Shown here: one piece after another, positions 10,909 to 24,270 of the stretch
Numbering within the stretch: position 1 is the first letter of the stretch
Layout: the number at the start of each line of letters is the position of its first letter
Assembly (NCBI GenBank): GCA_019802505.1
Contig: JAFMOC010000965.1
Location: forward strand, 1 to 64,000
Reading direction: 5' to 3'
Source: Corydoras sp. C115
Lineage: Eukaryota; Chordata; Actinopteri; Siluriformes; Callichthyidae
Length of the DNA stretch: 64,000 nt
Made by a program: the position numbers and the translations under genes
Notes under the pieces: generated by a model
Told to the model about the DNA's origin: nothing
What the model saw: the letters and a program-made list of their open reading frames with translations, nothing else
Database searches by the model: none

Positions 10909-11177
10909 GGGGGGGGGGGAGGCTGATCCATGGGAGATGGGTGCCCAGGACACAGCGCCAATCAATTTCTAGGAACATTCACACACACACAAACACACAC
11001 ACACACTTTATGGGGTAATGTCGAGATTTCAATTTACCTTAAATCCATGTTTTTGGAGTGTGGGAGGAAACCCACATGCACATGGGGAGAACATGAAAAT
11101 TCCACCCAGATCGGGATTCAAACCTGGATCCCCAGTGCTGAGAGGCAAAGGTGCTAACCACTAAGCTACCATGTCCC
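10909..11177 (-). mobile_element. SINE-a diverged variant (C-tailed)
   Basis: Shares the SINE-a head and body (tagcttagtggttagcac-like head on the minus strand, Cys-tRNA-like B box ggtttgaatcc), but its 3' end is a poly-C run, seen here as G at 10909-10919. Similar copies are at 49595-49887 and 63783-63993. Confidence 0.65.
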
Positions 11178-11179
11178 CA

Positions 11180-11436
11180 CTATTTTTATATTATGTTATT
11201 TTACTTTGGAGATCATTTTTGTGATTTTATTAAGATATATAGCAATATCACTACCTTGGTTTCTTTAAATCCAGGACTCACTTCTAGATTAAATATCCAG
11301 CGGGGTATTCGCCAGTGTTGTCCTATTTCCCCAAAGTTTTTTTTTATCCTAACTACTCAATTATTAACACTTCAGATGATTAATAATGAGTTGCATGGGA
11401 TTAATCTGTTTGAAAATACAAGATTAGTCAGTTTGC
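11180..11436 (+). mobile_element. L1-type RT fragment, part 2
   Basis: Continues the RT fragment: LTSRLNIQRGIRQCCPISPKFF is the conserved RQGCPxSPxLF block, followed by NNELHGINLFE. It ends where a truncated SINE-a enters. Confidence 0.65.
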
Positions 11437-11563
11437 GGGCGGCACAGTGGCTTAGTGGTTAGCACGTTCGCCTCTCAGCGCTAGGGATTCCCGGTTCGAA
11501 TCCCAATCTGGGTGGAGTTTCCATCTTCTCCCCGTGTTCGTGTGGGTTTCCTCCAGGTTCTCC
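11437..11563 (+). mobile_element. SINE-a, 3'-truncated
   Basis: tRNA-like head and early body only, joined directly to ctttgtgcatagtgttcctg, which is unit sequence also found at 51185 and 61615. The same SINE head interrupts the same RT codon region at 50149, so the insertion predates the duplication of this unit. Confidence 0.8.
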
Positions 11564-11749
11564 CTTTGTGCATAGTGTTCCTGTATGAGGTATATCATAG
11601 TAATGCTGGTTAAATCATATGTCTGTTCTGCTAAAATACTAACAACAAAGACTAACAGAAACTAAATGAACAAATGTTATTCCTACATTTAATCAGTTTA
11701 TTTAAAATGATGATACGCTCTCTAAGGTTTGAAAATCCAAAATAATAAT

Positions 11750-11929
11750 ATTTATTGAAGCGCATCTTCCTTCCTGGTAATCTGGAAATGAATCTGGAAA
11801 CCTAACCGGCCATAAACAGGAAGAGAAGAAAAGGAACTAACAGCTGCAGCTCAGCGAGATTTAATGAAAAAGGAAAGTTGTGCGCGTCAGCATTATTAAC
11901 ATCAGATCAAATCCAGTTCATTACTGAAG
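11750..11929 (+). other. Exon 1 module, copy b
   Basis: Forward copy with donor GT at 11930-11931 (ttactgaag|gtgagattc). It is divergent from copy a at 10384-10561, so the two promoters point away from each other. Confidence 0.45.
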
Positions 11930-12205
11930 GTGAGATTCTTTATTAAACTTAAAGCTTTATACTATGTGTAGATCATCGGGATGGAAATAAGACTGATATA
12001 AATTGGATTTTAGATTTAAGACTGTGTTGTTGATGTTATTGTTTATAATGCTAATAACTTAAAAGATTAATGTGAATGCACAGTAATCAGAAGTAATAAA
12101 GTATAAAATTATATGTTAAGGATTCTCTCATTACTCTGTCCTTAAACAAACCACAATGCAGCGAACTTTATTCAGCAAAACATTTAATTTATTTCGATTG
12201 TTAAC

Positions 12206-12287
12206 ATGAACAAGGTCATAGAGGTGATGGATCGTTTTTTCAGCTCTCATTCAACAAAAGGAGGAGAAACACCCTGAACCAGTATAG
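12206..12287 (+). pseudogene. Exon 2 module, copy b (frameshifted)
   Basis: ATG and donor (12288-12289) are kept, but indels at the MDP segment and near the 3' end reduce it to 82 bases. The frame ends at an internal TGA (GGETP then stop). Confidence 0.55.
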
Positions 12288-12482
12288 GTGAGATTATTAA
12301 CCACAATGCCAACATACCACCACAAACTATACAAAAGTAAACCATTACACAAAGTCGGGGTCTGTAAAATGTTAATATTTAGTAATGGCCTAAAAAAAAA
12401 ATATAAAAATGACCATACAAAATGTATGAATTAAATAAATCTTTTTTTTTTACATTAAAACTATATACACTGTCATATAAAC

Positions 12483-12595
12483 AGCTGTGCAGCCTTAAGA
12501 AAAGCAGGTGTCATTGAGGCTAACCAGCAAAAAAAAAAAAAAAAAAAAAAAGAAAAAAAAAAGATAAGGCCATGTGGTCTGAGTTACTCTTTTTC
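12483..12595 (+). mobile_element. Tc1-like transposase relic (short)
   Basis: Contains cagctgtgcagccttaagaa and catgtggtctga, matching the longer Tc1-like relic at 52690-53350. A poly-A run lies at 12530-12560. It is truncated where the L1-like 5' UTR begins. Confidence 0.5.
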
Positions 12596-12899
12596 GACTT
12601 TTTCGAAGATCGACTTTTTTTTTGGAGAGACGCTGGAGGGCACGATGAGCTGCTACTGAGATCTCGCGAGAGCTGTGCGTGAGTAATGGCGACAGAGGTC
12701 AAAATAAACAGCAATAGGTAAAACAAGCCAATATATTTAAATCAATATATACAATCTAAAGTAAAAAATACGCTATTGAACACTAACCTTCCTTTTCAAT
12801 AAAACAAACTGGACGAGGAAACCTTGGCCAGTTTGGAGTTACGTGGACGAGTGCTTTGAAAACATCGTGTTGGGTAAGTTAAAAACACATCCAACAAAC
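12596..12899 (+). promoter_or_regulatory. L1-like 5' UTR with TCTCGCGAGA palindrome
   Basis: Sequence between the Tc1 relic and the ORF1 start. The perfect palindrome tctcgcgaga at 12662-12671 is the known CGCG promoter element bound by ZBTB33/BANP-type factors. Promoter activity is inferred. Confidence 0.45.
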
Positions 12900-13656
12900 A
12901 TGAGCACACCAACCTCCAAACGCACTCGTTCAGAACGTGCATCAAGCCGATCCACAGTATCCCCGGAAAAAAGCTTTAATGAAGTCCTGGATTCCATCGA
13001 CAAGAAGTTATCCAGTCTGGATGCCCGGCTCGCCTTGGTGGAAATTTTGCACCAAGAATTCCAAAAATTAAGAGAATCTTTGGAATACAGTCAGGAGCAG
13101 GTTGTGTCACTCGCTGCTGAGAACCAAGCGCTGCGGAACAACGTTAAACAACTGTCCGATGGGATGAATAAAATATCCGACGAAAACAGAAAAATGAGAG
13201 AATCCATCCTTGATATACAAGCACAAAGCATGAGACAACCTGGTTTTCAGTGGGATTGCAGAGTGAGCTGAAGAGGATGCAGAAACTTCAGTTCATGAGT
13301 TCATCCAGCAACAGCTGAAACTTCCATCTGAGACAGTAAAAAAACCACCTTTCATCGTGTGCACCGGCTCGGCGGCAAAAAGCCCGATAACAAGCGCCCT
13401 CGACCTATTGTTGCTAAATTCGAGCACTTTAAACAGAAAGAGCAGGTAAGGAGTCAGGGCAGAGAGCTGCGTGGTACACATTACAGTGTGAATGATCAAT
13501 TCCCTAAAGAGATTCTCGATAGGAGGCAAGTATTATTCCCAATCAGAAAAAAAATACATTACTGAAGGTATCCGAGCTACAGTGGCTGTAGACAAACTAT
13601 ATGTCAATGGTCAGCTGTACAGGGATAGAGGTCACCCCGTGGCTTTATTAGGATAA
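12900..13656 (+). pseudogene. L1-like LINE ORF1 (degenerate)
   Basis: ORF1 of L1-type LINEs encodes an RNA-binding chaperone. The frame opens at ATG 12900 (MSTPTSKRTRSER), followed by a heptad-rich coiled coil (SLDARLALVEILHQEF... ENQALRNNVKQL). After a frameshift near 13250-13265 the reading continues with HRVHRLGGKKPDNKRPRPIV and VNDQFPKEILDRRQVLFP, the RRM/C-terminal pattern of L1 ORF1p, ending at TAA 13654-13656 after further lesions. Broken by frameshifts. Confidence 0.75.
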
Positions 13657-14097
13657 CTTGGGTTAGTCCTAATATATAAAGTAATCAGTTAAACAGCAAA
13701 TTTATTGGTAAAGATAAACACACAGCTCTGTATAATGCTTTCATTGATGGAGGTAAGCAGGGTCAGGGCTGTGTTAGTTTTTTTCCTTCTTCCTTCCTTT
13801 TCTTTTTTTTTTTTTATTTCCTTCTGTTAATACACCTTTCTCACTTTTTCCTCCTTTTTAAAAAGCATGCAAAACCACACACACAAATACTTCACAAGGT
13901 AACCCTATATTTCTCATTTTCTTTCACATCCAGCACCCTTTTAACTTTTTTTTTTCCTTGTATCTGACACTGCATCTAAATTTCCAGTTTGGCAAACACA
14001 AGCATTTACAATGCGTATAGTTGGGTCTCTATCTCTATCGTGACATGCATGGTTTAACTTTAACCACATTCTTTACTCAAATCACACTAACGCCACT

Positions 14098-14727
14098 ATG
14101 GGCACAATAAGATTTGTCTCATGGAATGTTAATGGAGCCAGTACACAACAGAAAAGAATTAGTATCCTTAACCAGCTTAAAAGACTAAAGGCAGAGGTTG
14201 TCTTATTACAGGAGATTCATAAATCTGCCACAACTGCAGATGATCTTAAATCATCGGAGTATCCTGTTGTGTTTTCTGCTTATTATAGCTCAAGGCAAAG
14301 GGGAGTAGCAATATTAATACACAAAAATATTAATTATTCAATAATAGACAGTAAAAGACCCAGAGGGTAGATATATAATAATAAAGTTATCTATACATAA
14401 TCACAAGTTATGTATTGTCAGCATATACGGTCCAAACGTCGATAATAGCTCTTTCACAATGTTTTCTCTACACTATCTGATCACTCGGATTGCTCACTAC
14501 TTATTGGAGGTGACCTCAACTTTGCTCTAAACGAAGACATGGACAGGCTTAGCACAGCAGGAACTCAGCGCAGTTGGCAGTCTATAAACATAGTCAAACA
14601 ATACATGTGTGATTATGGACTTTGCGACACATGGCGGTCTTTCACCCAAACCAACGATAATATACTATACTTCCGGGCAGAGAAAATAATTGATGGCATG
14701 TCAAACATGGTCATTTCAGTTTCCTAA
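14098..14727 (+). pseudogene. L1-like LINE endonuclease domain, 3'-truncated
   Basis: N-terminus of ORF2: RFVSWNVNGASTQQKR and VVLLQEIHKS are APE-type endonuclease motifs. After a frameshift at about 14365, YIIIKLSIHNHKLCIVSIYGP follows, then LLIGGDLNFALNEDMDR. It ends near 14727 with no RT downstream, so the element lacks its 3' half. That is unusual, because LINEs are usually 5'-truncated. Confidence 0.75.
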
Positions 14728-14729
14728 TG

Positions 14730-16189
<1,460 letters not shown>

Positions 16190-18100
16190 ACTTTGTAAAT
16201 GCCACTTACTTATTTGGTTGTATTTAAATCGTTACTTTATTTGTTAATACATTCCATTTAAAACGTTAAATTGATAATATTTCATAACTCTGTCTGATGG
16301 TTTCACTGTCATACACAAGCACATGTCAAAACACACACACCATAAGGATTAAAAAGTGCAAAAAGAGCAGTTCATTGAGCTGAGTAGTTCAGGTACATGT
16401 CATTTCTCTAACTTAGTTTGTTATATTTGTGGGTGTGGGTGGAACTCCATAAAAAGTAACAATAAAAAGTCCAACATTTCACTTCAAGACACATTTCTCT
16501 TACCTGAACTGATTTGTGGAATGCTCATGTTACGAGGGGGGTACAGAGGAGACAATATACAGCAGGGCAAGGATCAAACGAGTCTTGCTCAGCGAGCCTC
16601 GACCCGGTGAGTAGTTATGCGCCACGCCAGGCCGCGGCTGAAATGACAGTGTGCGAACGCTTTAAAAAAATATATATAAAAAAATAATGGAAAAAAAAAA
16701 AAAAAAAAAACATTGACCCTAGACTACAACGAAGAACGCCGCTCACAAACACGGACAGCAAACTGCTGCACTTGATCGCGGACCGGGTGACCCTGCTGCC
16801 ACCTAGCGTGGACACGGTACCGTTACACAATCATATTATAATACTGGCAAAATATTACATTCAAAGAGTTAAAACAAAAAAAAAATGCCATCTTATATAT
16901 TTTTATCTTTTTTTTTTTTTTTTTTTTTAACTCAGAACTTAAAACATATTTACAAACAATTAATTCAATAGGCTCATCTTTAAATAAAAAAATCCATAGA
17001 TCTCTAAAAATGTAGAAATATTACAATTGTATTTCAAGTCGCCATCCTCTGAGGTGTTGCTTTGGTGGGTCACTGATTTGGATTGTTACTTTGACTTTGT
17101 TGTTATTTTTGATTATTTTTAGTTAGTTGTTTTTAATTAGTTATATACTTTTACTTTGTTGTTATTTTTAGTTAGTTGTTTTTAATTAGTTATTAACTTT
17201 TACTTGTTTTTTGGATCTACTTTATTTTACATTATACACATATGTCTAATATGATACTATAGTTTACTACTTCTCAAAATTTGTTCCACAATTTTTTACA
17301 TTTCTAACTTTTACAGCTTAGGGTATACTGGGTCCGAGAAACGGTATTTCATTTGCATCTCATGTACCACATGTTACACAAATGACAATAAAGACTCCTT
17401 GTATCATTGAATCTTTGAAAAAGATACCGTACAGTCTACTGGTAGATCTTTGGATTTATTTTTTTAATCAAATTTATTTCGGAAATAATAGAAAAAAACG
17501 ATTACATGAATCAAGACATAAAGACTACTATGAACAGAATTCTTGCTTGTCCTGAAGGTGATGATCATAAACCCTCAGTTCATGAAATATGTTTTTGAAA
17601 ACTGGATAAGGAGAAAAAGAAGATATCCAACAACTGGCTTCTTTATCATTATATTCTCCTTGTACATCTGTGACCAGGTAATGACACTATCCACAGTCCT
17701 TTAGAGATCATGAGATGATATACAGTGTACATGACCGATTTGTTTGTGACGTTTGTGTTTTCATTATTTTTTACCATTAATATGACATGAACAACACATA
17801 TAAAAACATGCATTTTTATGGTTTGTTTTAACAATTATTCACAAACTATTTAATAAAAATAAAAACATTTTCCATCCAAATGTAATTTTCATTGCACATA
17901 ATTATCTTATGCAACAGATCATGGTCTAGATTTTAAATGAATTCAGAGTTGAACTGAGTGGGTATAGTGTTGTTTACTTACAGGAAGCTGGTCCTGCTTT
18001 TTAAGCCATAAAGGCTGTCCCGGGTTCTTCTTGTATGTTTAAATGTGAAGTTTGATTCAATTTATTTAATGATGTTAAATTTAAAATGCTCCAAGTGAAC
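16190..18100. other. Intergenic; duplicated non-coding blocks
   Basis: No gene seen. 17080-17420 parallels 38990-39190 and ends with acaatgacaataaagactcc-like sequence, a LINE-tail look. 17455-17860 is a direct duplicate of 41285-41665. 16560-16830 is a GC-richer stretch (gccacgccaggccgcgg) that I cannot identify. Confidence 0.4.
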
Positions 18101-18106
18101 TTAGAC

Positions 18107-18187
18107 CTGGATTCCCAGTTCGAATCCCCATCTGGATGGAGTTTCCATGTTCTTCCCATGTCCGCGTGGGTTTCCTCCATGTTCTCC
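18107..18187 (+). mobile_element. SINE-a fragment
   Basis: B box region and early body only (cccagttcgaatcccc... tccgcgtgggtttcctcc), in the 3' flank of Z4. Confidence 0.7.
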
Positions 18188-18252
18188 ATGTAATTTCTGC
18201 CCAAAGATTTGTATACTCACAATGTTTGCAAAATATTTGGATAAAAACCTGG

Positions 18253-18543
18253 CTACTGTGAGCTGAAAGAAGTTCTTCCTCTAATGTGAGTGTGCTGGTG
18301 TCGCTTCAAATTAAGTTTTTGGGAAAAAAATTTTCCACACTGTGAGCAGGAATAGGGTTTCTCTCCTGTGTGAATACGCTGATGCATTATAAGATGACTC
18401 CGCTGAGTAAAACTCAGAAATATGGTTTTTCCTCCCGTGTGAATGTGCTGGTGTCGCTTCAAATCAAGTTTTCGGGAAAAACTTTTTCCACACTGTGAGC
18501 AGGAATAGGGTTTTTCTCCTGTGTGAATACGTTGATGCAGTTT
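18253..18543 (-). pseudogene. Z4 C-terminal part, downstream of the LINE insertion
   Basis: Three fingers that complete Z4. Read minus from 18530, the frame continues exactly from the break at 24271: RIHTGEKPYS, then CSQCGKSFSRKLDLKRHQHIH. The next finger has lost its two cysteines through a one-base insertion and a deletion of about 16 bases that cancel in frame. Next comes CSQCGKFFSQKLNLKRHQHTH and the usual tail, stopping at 18253. See 24271-24934. Confidence 0.85.
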
Positions 18544-18728
18544 TTTTTGTACAAAGTATTTTTATTAAACATCTTAAGCATTAATACACTGTATAATACA
18601 TTTATTTTTTTTGGCCATTATTTCAACCCCCCACCCAGAACAACCCCCACCTGTTACACAAATACAAATATAAATTTTAAAAGATTCATAAAGTATTTAC
18701 AAAAGAGAAAAATTACAAAAAATGTACA

Positions 18729-21700
18729 TTACTCCTGTGAAAATGAAATTAAGGAGGGATCCATCTTCCTGATTTGATCCAAAACTGGTTGCCAGATATC
18801 AAAAAATTTGTAGGCGCAACCTCTTACAGAATAACTTATTTTTTCCATAGTCAAATTGTATAAAAGTTCAGTAAACCACATTTTAAAAGTTGGAGGGGAC
18901 TTATCTTTCCATTTGAGTAGTATCTGCTTTCGAGCTAAAAGAGTAGTAAAGGCTATAAGGATTTTATTATTTTGATTTAAATGAGAATACTGTGGTGCAA
19001 TGCCAAATATAGAGATTGTGGCATCAGGCTCTATTGTTGTCCCCAATATGTAAGAGATAAATTTAAATATAGACTTCCAAAAATCCTCAAGTTTTGGACA
19101 GAGCCAATACATGTGGTACAGAGTTCCAGGCTGAGCTTCACATCTATCACAGTGAGGATCTATCTCAGGTTTAAATTTCGCCAATTTTACTTTGGACCAA
19201 TGCAATCTATCGACCACTTTAAATTGGATTACTCGATGTCTCTGACATATCAAAGACAAATGAATATTTTTCAATATAGATTGCCAGACATCCTCAGATA
19301 TTCCTGTAGCCAGGTCCTCTTCCCACAGCCTCTTCACGCGGGTCAGTGGTTCCATATTATGAGTATTCATTACACTATAAATTTTACCAATGGCTCCTTT
19401 AGCATATGGATTCACTTCTAGAAGAGTTTCAAGAAGCGACTCAGGTGGTAATGAAGGGAAATTACTAATAGATGATGAGACAAAACTGCGAATTTGAAGA
19501 TATCTGAAGAAGTGAGCATTAGGAATTTGGAATTTGGTTTTCACTTGCTGAAAAGTTGCAAAACTGCCTTCAACATACATATCTTTTAATACCCTGAGGC
19601 CTTTTAACGACCAAGCATTAAAGGAGTCATCTATAATAGAAGGAATAAACATGTGATTTTTTGCTATTGGAGCATAGACGGAAATATCATTGAGCGAGAA
19701 ATGTCTTCTAAACTGTCCCCATATTTTGAAAGACTGTTTAACCACTGGATTTGGAGAGTATTTGCCTACTGCATGAGGTAATGGGAACTTTGAGCAAAGC
19801 AGTGCATGTAATGAAGCAGGTTGACATGACAAATTCTCAAGGGACAGCCATTCAGGACCATCAATATGTGATTTAAATCAATACAACATAGAGCGGACAT
19901 TGGCTGCCCAATAATAATACTGAAAATTGGGTAACGATAGTCCACCATGTTCTCGGTGTCGCTGCAGGATACTTTTGCGGATGCGTGAATTTTTCCCATT
20001 CCATATAAATGCTGATATTCGCTTGTCTATGAGTAAGAAAAAAGATTTAGTTAAAAATATTGGGATGCATTGGAACAGATACAAAAATCTTGGCAAGATA
20101 TTCATCTTAACAGTGTTTATCCTGACCCCTAGTGAAATCGGTAATGTACGCCAGCGTTTGAAATCTTGCTTTATAGAGTCCATCAGTGGAATAAAATTTG
20201 CTTTGTAGAGGTGCTGGTAGTTATTAGTAACCCAAATACCTAAGTACTTAAATTTATCTTTACTCAGTTTAAATGGTAAGGAGTTAAATGTGATAAGTCT
20301 GGCTGCTCTATTGATCGGCATAAGTTCACTCTTTTGCATATTTATTTTATATCCTGATATTTTTCCAAAACTACCAAGTAATGACAATATTTGAGGCAAG
20401 GTCTTAAGTGGCTCAGATACATACAAGAGGGTATCGTCCGCATAGAGGGACACTTTATATTCAGATTCACCCCTCCGTATGCCCTTGATAGTACTATCAG
20501 ACCGTATTGCAACTGCTAAAGGCTCAATCATCAGTGCAAATAACGAGGGTGATAGGGGGCAGCCCTGCCTAGTCCCACGACCTATTGGAAAGAAAGATGA
20601 TATATTATTATTTGTCCGAATTGCAGCCAAAGGGGAGGAATATAAAATCTGAATCCATGATATAAATTTTGGACCGAAACCAAATTTTTTCAACGTATAA
20701 AAGAGGTAGTCCCACTCCACCCGATCAAATGCCTTTTCAGCATCTAAGTACAAAAGCACCTCAGGTATATCGAGTGGAGTGGGATGATGGAGGACGTTCA
20801 AAAGTCTACGTATATTGTAGAATGAATATCAATTCTTAATAAACCCTGTCTAATCATCAGACACTACTGAAGGTATAACAATTTCCAATCGAAGTGCTAA
20901 AAGTTTGGGAAATATTTTACTATCAACATTTAACAATGAAATAGGCCGATATGAACTACAATCCAATTTACTCTTACCCTTCTTATGAATTAAAGAAATA
21001 ACGGCTTGCCTCGTGGTTTCTGGCAATGATCCAGAGATGGAGGATTCATCATAGACAACAAGCAGTATAGGGGAAAGTTGTGAGGAGAACTTTTTAAAAA
21101 ATTCGCTTGGAAAGCCATCTGGTCCTGGCGACTTCCCACTTTGCATGGAGGAGATAGCTTTCAATATTTCGGCCTTTGAAAATGGCCTCTCCAAATCTAA
21201 GGCAAATTGTTCATCTATAGTTGGTAAGGTAAATTTGCTAAAATATGAGTCAAACAGTAACTCATTCTTACTAGATTCAGATGTATATAATAGTGAGTAA
21301 TACTCCATGAACCTATTATTAATCTCGGAAGGATCAGTTAATTTTTGACCAAGTTCATCAGTAATTTCAAGAATTGACTGGTCAACACTCTGTTGCCGTA
21401 GTTGGTGGGCTAAGATATTACCAATTTTTTCGCCGTGTTCATATGACTTGTGTCTGGATTTGTTTAGCAGATTCTCAGTAAGTTTTGTAGATAACAAATT
21501 AAATTATGTCTGAAGAGCTAATCGTTCCTTAAATAAATTGGTGGATGGGGAAAGTGAGAGAACCCTATCGAGCTGCAGAATATCGCTTTCGATCTTTTTA
21601 AGCCGCTCCTGTTGTTTTTTCTTTATACGGGCACTGTATGAAATGATTTGGCCTCTGAGATAGGCTTTTAACATCTCCCAAATTAAACAATAGGACATTC

Positions 21701-22563
21701 CTGGGGTCTGATTATATTCTTAAAAGTCATCTATTTCTCTAGAAATTAATTTAACAAACTCAGTATCAGAGAGAAGTAGTGTATTAAAACGCCACGGCCG
21801 ATATCTACTGCTGCAAGTAGGCAAGTTTAATGTCATTAACAATGGTGCATGGTCTGATATTACTATTGCTTGATATTCACATTCCGTGACTAACGGCAGT
21901 AAACTACTATCGACAATAAAATAATCAATACGAGAATATGTTTTGTGAACGGGTGAATAGAAGGAGTAGCATCTGCGCACAGGATTTTGTAAATGCCATA
22001 CATCAGCCATTCCATAGGTTTTAAGAAGCTGATTAAGCACAGTTGTTGAACGGGTTGGTTGCATGGTTTTGGGTGAACTACGGTCCAATGATGGTGAGAG
22101 AACACAGTTAATATCTCCTCCTAATATGAGATGATGTGTGTCTATATCGGGTATATGAGAAAAGAGGCTGGTAAAAAATGCACTGTCATCCCAATTAGGT
22201 GCATATATGCTTACTAAGACTACTGGAGTATTGTTCAATCTGCCCACGACTATTATATAACGACCAGCTGAGTCAGCATCAACTTTTAACATTACAAATG
22301 GGATGGTCTTTTTAATTAAAATAGCTGTTCCCCTAGATTTAGAATGAAAATTAGAATGGAAAAGTTGTCCAACACATCCCCCTCTAAAGTCTAAAATGGT
22401 CAAACGTGTTCAAGTGGGTTTCTTGCAGGAAGGCAATGTCTGCATTTAGTTGTTTAAGGTGTGAAAGTACTTTTCGGCGTTTCACTGGGTGATTTAGTGA
22501 CTTAACGTTCCAACTTACAAAATTTATCTGGCAAGTTCTTGATTTATCAGTGCGAGCAATCAT
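18729..22563 (-). pseudogene. L1-like ORF2: endonuclease plus reverse transcriptase, disabled
   Basis: About 1,278 codons from ATG 22563. The APE endonuclease motifs NFVSWNVKSLNHP, IAFLQETHLN, LILGGDINCVL, SRIDYFIVD and SDHAPLL are present. RT blocks include SYRPISLLNVDSKI, LDAEKAFDRVEWDYL, TRQGCPLSPSLFALMIEPLA and the catalytic YADD (20433-20444). A cysteine-rich C-terminal segment (HCDRCEAQPGTLYHMYWLCP) follows. Lesions: a frameshift near 22400 inside the endonuclease, and in-frame stops at 21720-21722, 21504-21506, 20850-20852, 20829-20831 and 19878-19880. Otherwise the frame is continuous, suggesting fairly recent decay. The function in an intact copy is target-primed reverse transcription. 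Confidence 0.92.
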
Positions 22564-23195
22564 TTATATTAGTCTTAAGTATTTATAAGTTGTAGTAATA
22601 TGGATCATGGGTAATTTTTGTGTAATGCAGACAGAAGAGGATCCCTCCACTAACCTGAAAAATAGTACAACAAAAAATAGGAGCAATACATTTAGTGCAA
22701 CAGTAACCCTTCCCCAGTCACCAACCCGAACATGGTGAGAAACTAACCCCTCGCAAAAAAGAAATCCACACATAAAGTGTCTCTAAGAGAACTCCAGCTC
22801 TGCAGCTTGCTCTGCACATATTATATATTAAAATATCAAATAAGATAACCCAAACATTTCAAATAAAAATGAAGTGAAAGTGGCAATTATTATCTACTAT
22901 TAGACTATAATACTGATGACAGGTGAACAATTAGGTGAGATACACAGTGATTAATGATAAGGGGAAAATATAGGTTATATATATAAAATAAAATAAAAAT
23001 AAATAAATAAATAAATAATAATAAAACATATACCACAGTTAAATCAAATTAACAGAAAGTCTTGAGAAATCAGATTTCCTGTGGTCTTTGGGTCTCCAAT
23101 CCTCATCACTAAAGATTCAGATCAATTGTTTAAGTTCGTGTACTCACCAAAAAGTCTGTAGACAGTATAGATATAAAAAACAAAACGGCGCTACC

Positions 23196-24104
23196 TTACT
23201 GAATATTGTCTTTAACATAAGCCATGGCCTCTACTGCGTCTTGAAACTGCTTATCCTTCCCTTTATATGTAATCCGGAGTCGGGCTGGGTGTTGGAGCCC
23301 ATAACGGACCCCCTCCCGTCCTCGTAGTAGTTTACGGACCTCGTTAAAGGCCGCCCTGGCGCGGGCTATACTCGGTGGGTAGTCAGGAAAAATAAGGATG
23401 GTTGAACCGTTGTACTGTAGCGGACCAGATTCCCGTGCCAGTCGGAGGATTTCCACACAGTCTTGATAGTAATGCAATTTTACTATGATCGCTCTTGGCC
23501 TCCCGTCTGCCCTTTTGGCCTGTAGGGTGCGGTGAGATCTGTCAATCAGCACGTCTTTATCCATTTTAAAGACTTCTTTAATCAGTTTTGATACAGAGGC
23601 AGAGCTACTGGCACCATCTTCCTCAGCTACATTCAATATACGGATGTTTGACCTCCGCATCCGCCCTTCCATATCCAAACATTTCTCCTGTAGACTTTTA
23701 ACACTTTCTTCCAGTTTACGCACAGTGTTTTGTAAAACCGTGATATCATCCGAGCATCCCGACAGTCCTCTTTCCACGTCTGATACCGTTGTCCTAATGA
23801 GATCCAGGTCTGACCGAAGTGCTTATATGTTGTTAGCGATCTCCTGTCTGACTGCTTGTAGCTCCGACTTCACTCCGTTAAACTCTTCAGCCATAATAGA
23901 CTTAAACTCAGTTTGGAAGAGGTTGGTCATCTCCGCTTTAATAGACAACAACAGCTCTGTCTTCATGTCCGTTATCATACCAGTTTGTAGTTTAACTTGT
24001 TCATCCATCTCGGACGTCACGCTAGCTTTTTTGGAGTGTCAGCACGTGTCTTGCTAGTAGCGGCCTTGTCCGCAGATTTATTTTTGCGCAGGTTGCTTGC
24101 CATT
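23196..24104 (-). pseudogene. L1-like ORF1 (RNA-binding protein), disabled
   Basis: ATG at 24104 (MASNLRKNKSADK), basic N-terminus, then a coiled coil (TVRKLEESVKSLQEKCLDMEGRMRRSN is its end), an RRM-like core (DRSHRTLQAKRADGRPRAIIVKL) and a C-terminal domain (IARARAAFNEVRKLLRGREGV). This is the order of the L1 ORF1p family, which forms trimers on element RNA. Lesions: a one-base loss in an A-run near 24027-24033 and a TAA at 23823-23825; the frame is otherwise open to 23196. Confidence 0.88.
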
Positions 24105-24270
24105 TACAGTTGTCAGGAAATAAATCGTCTCAAAGTATGTAACGCAGTCTTAGGTAGTCTCTCACTATCACACAGTCGAACAAAGCGCCATTTAAAAAGG
24201 GAAAATTACAATTTTGTGCAGAGCTCACTAACCGTGCAACCTACTCCATTGCCTGCTCGCTAGCGCCCCC

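Larger units (their letters stand above)
18544..24270 (-). mobile_element. L1-like LINE, near full length (5.7 kb), inserted in Z4
   Basis: Contains a 5' UTR (24105-24270), ORF1, ORF2 with endonuclease and RT, and a short 3' UTR ending in poly-A (poly-T at 18541-18548 on plus). Flanks gttgatgcagttt at 18531-18543 and 24271-24283 are identical, a 13-base target duplication. The nick site reads TTT/AA on plus, the L1 endonuclease preference. The element looks complete at both ends but carries one frameshift in each ORF and six stop codons, so this copy cannot move by itself. Confidence 0.93.

Noticed and set aside
18981..19421. 146-codon plus-strand open frame opposite the LINE ORF2
   Set aside because: Lies antisense to the ORF2 C-terminus with no motif or start context; a shadow frame.
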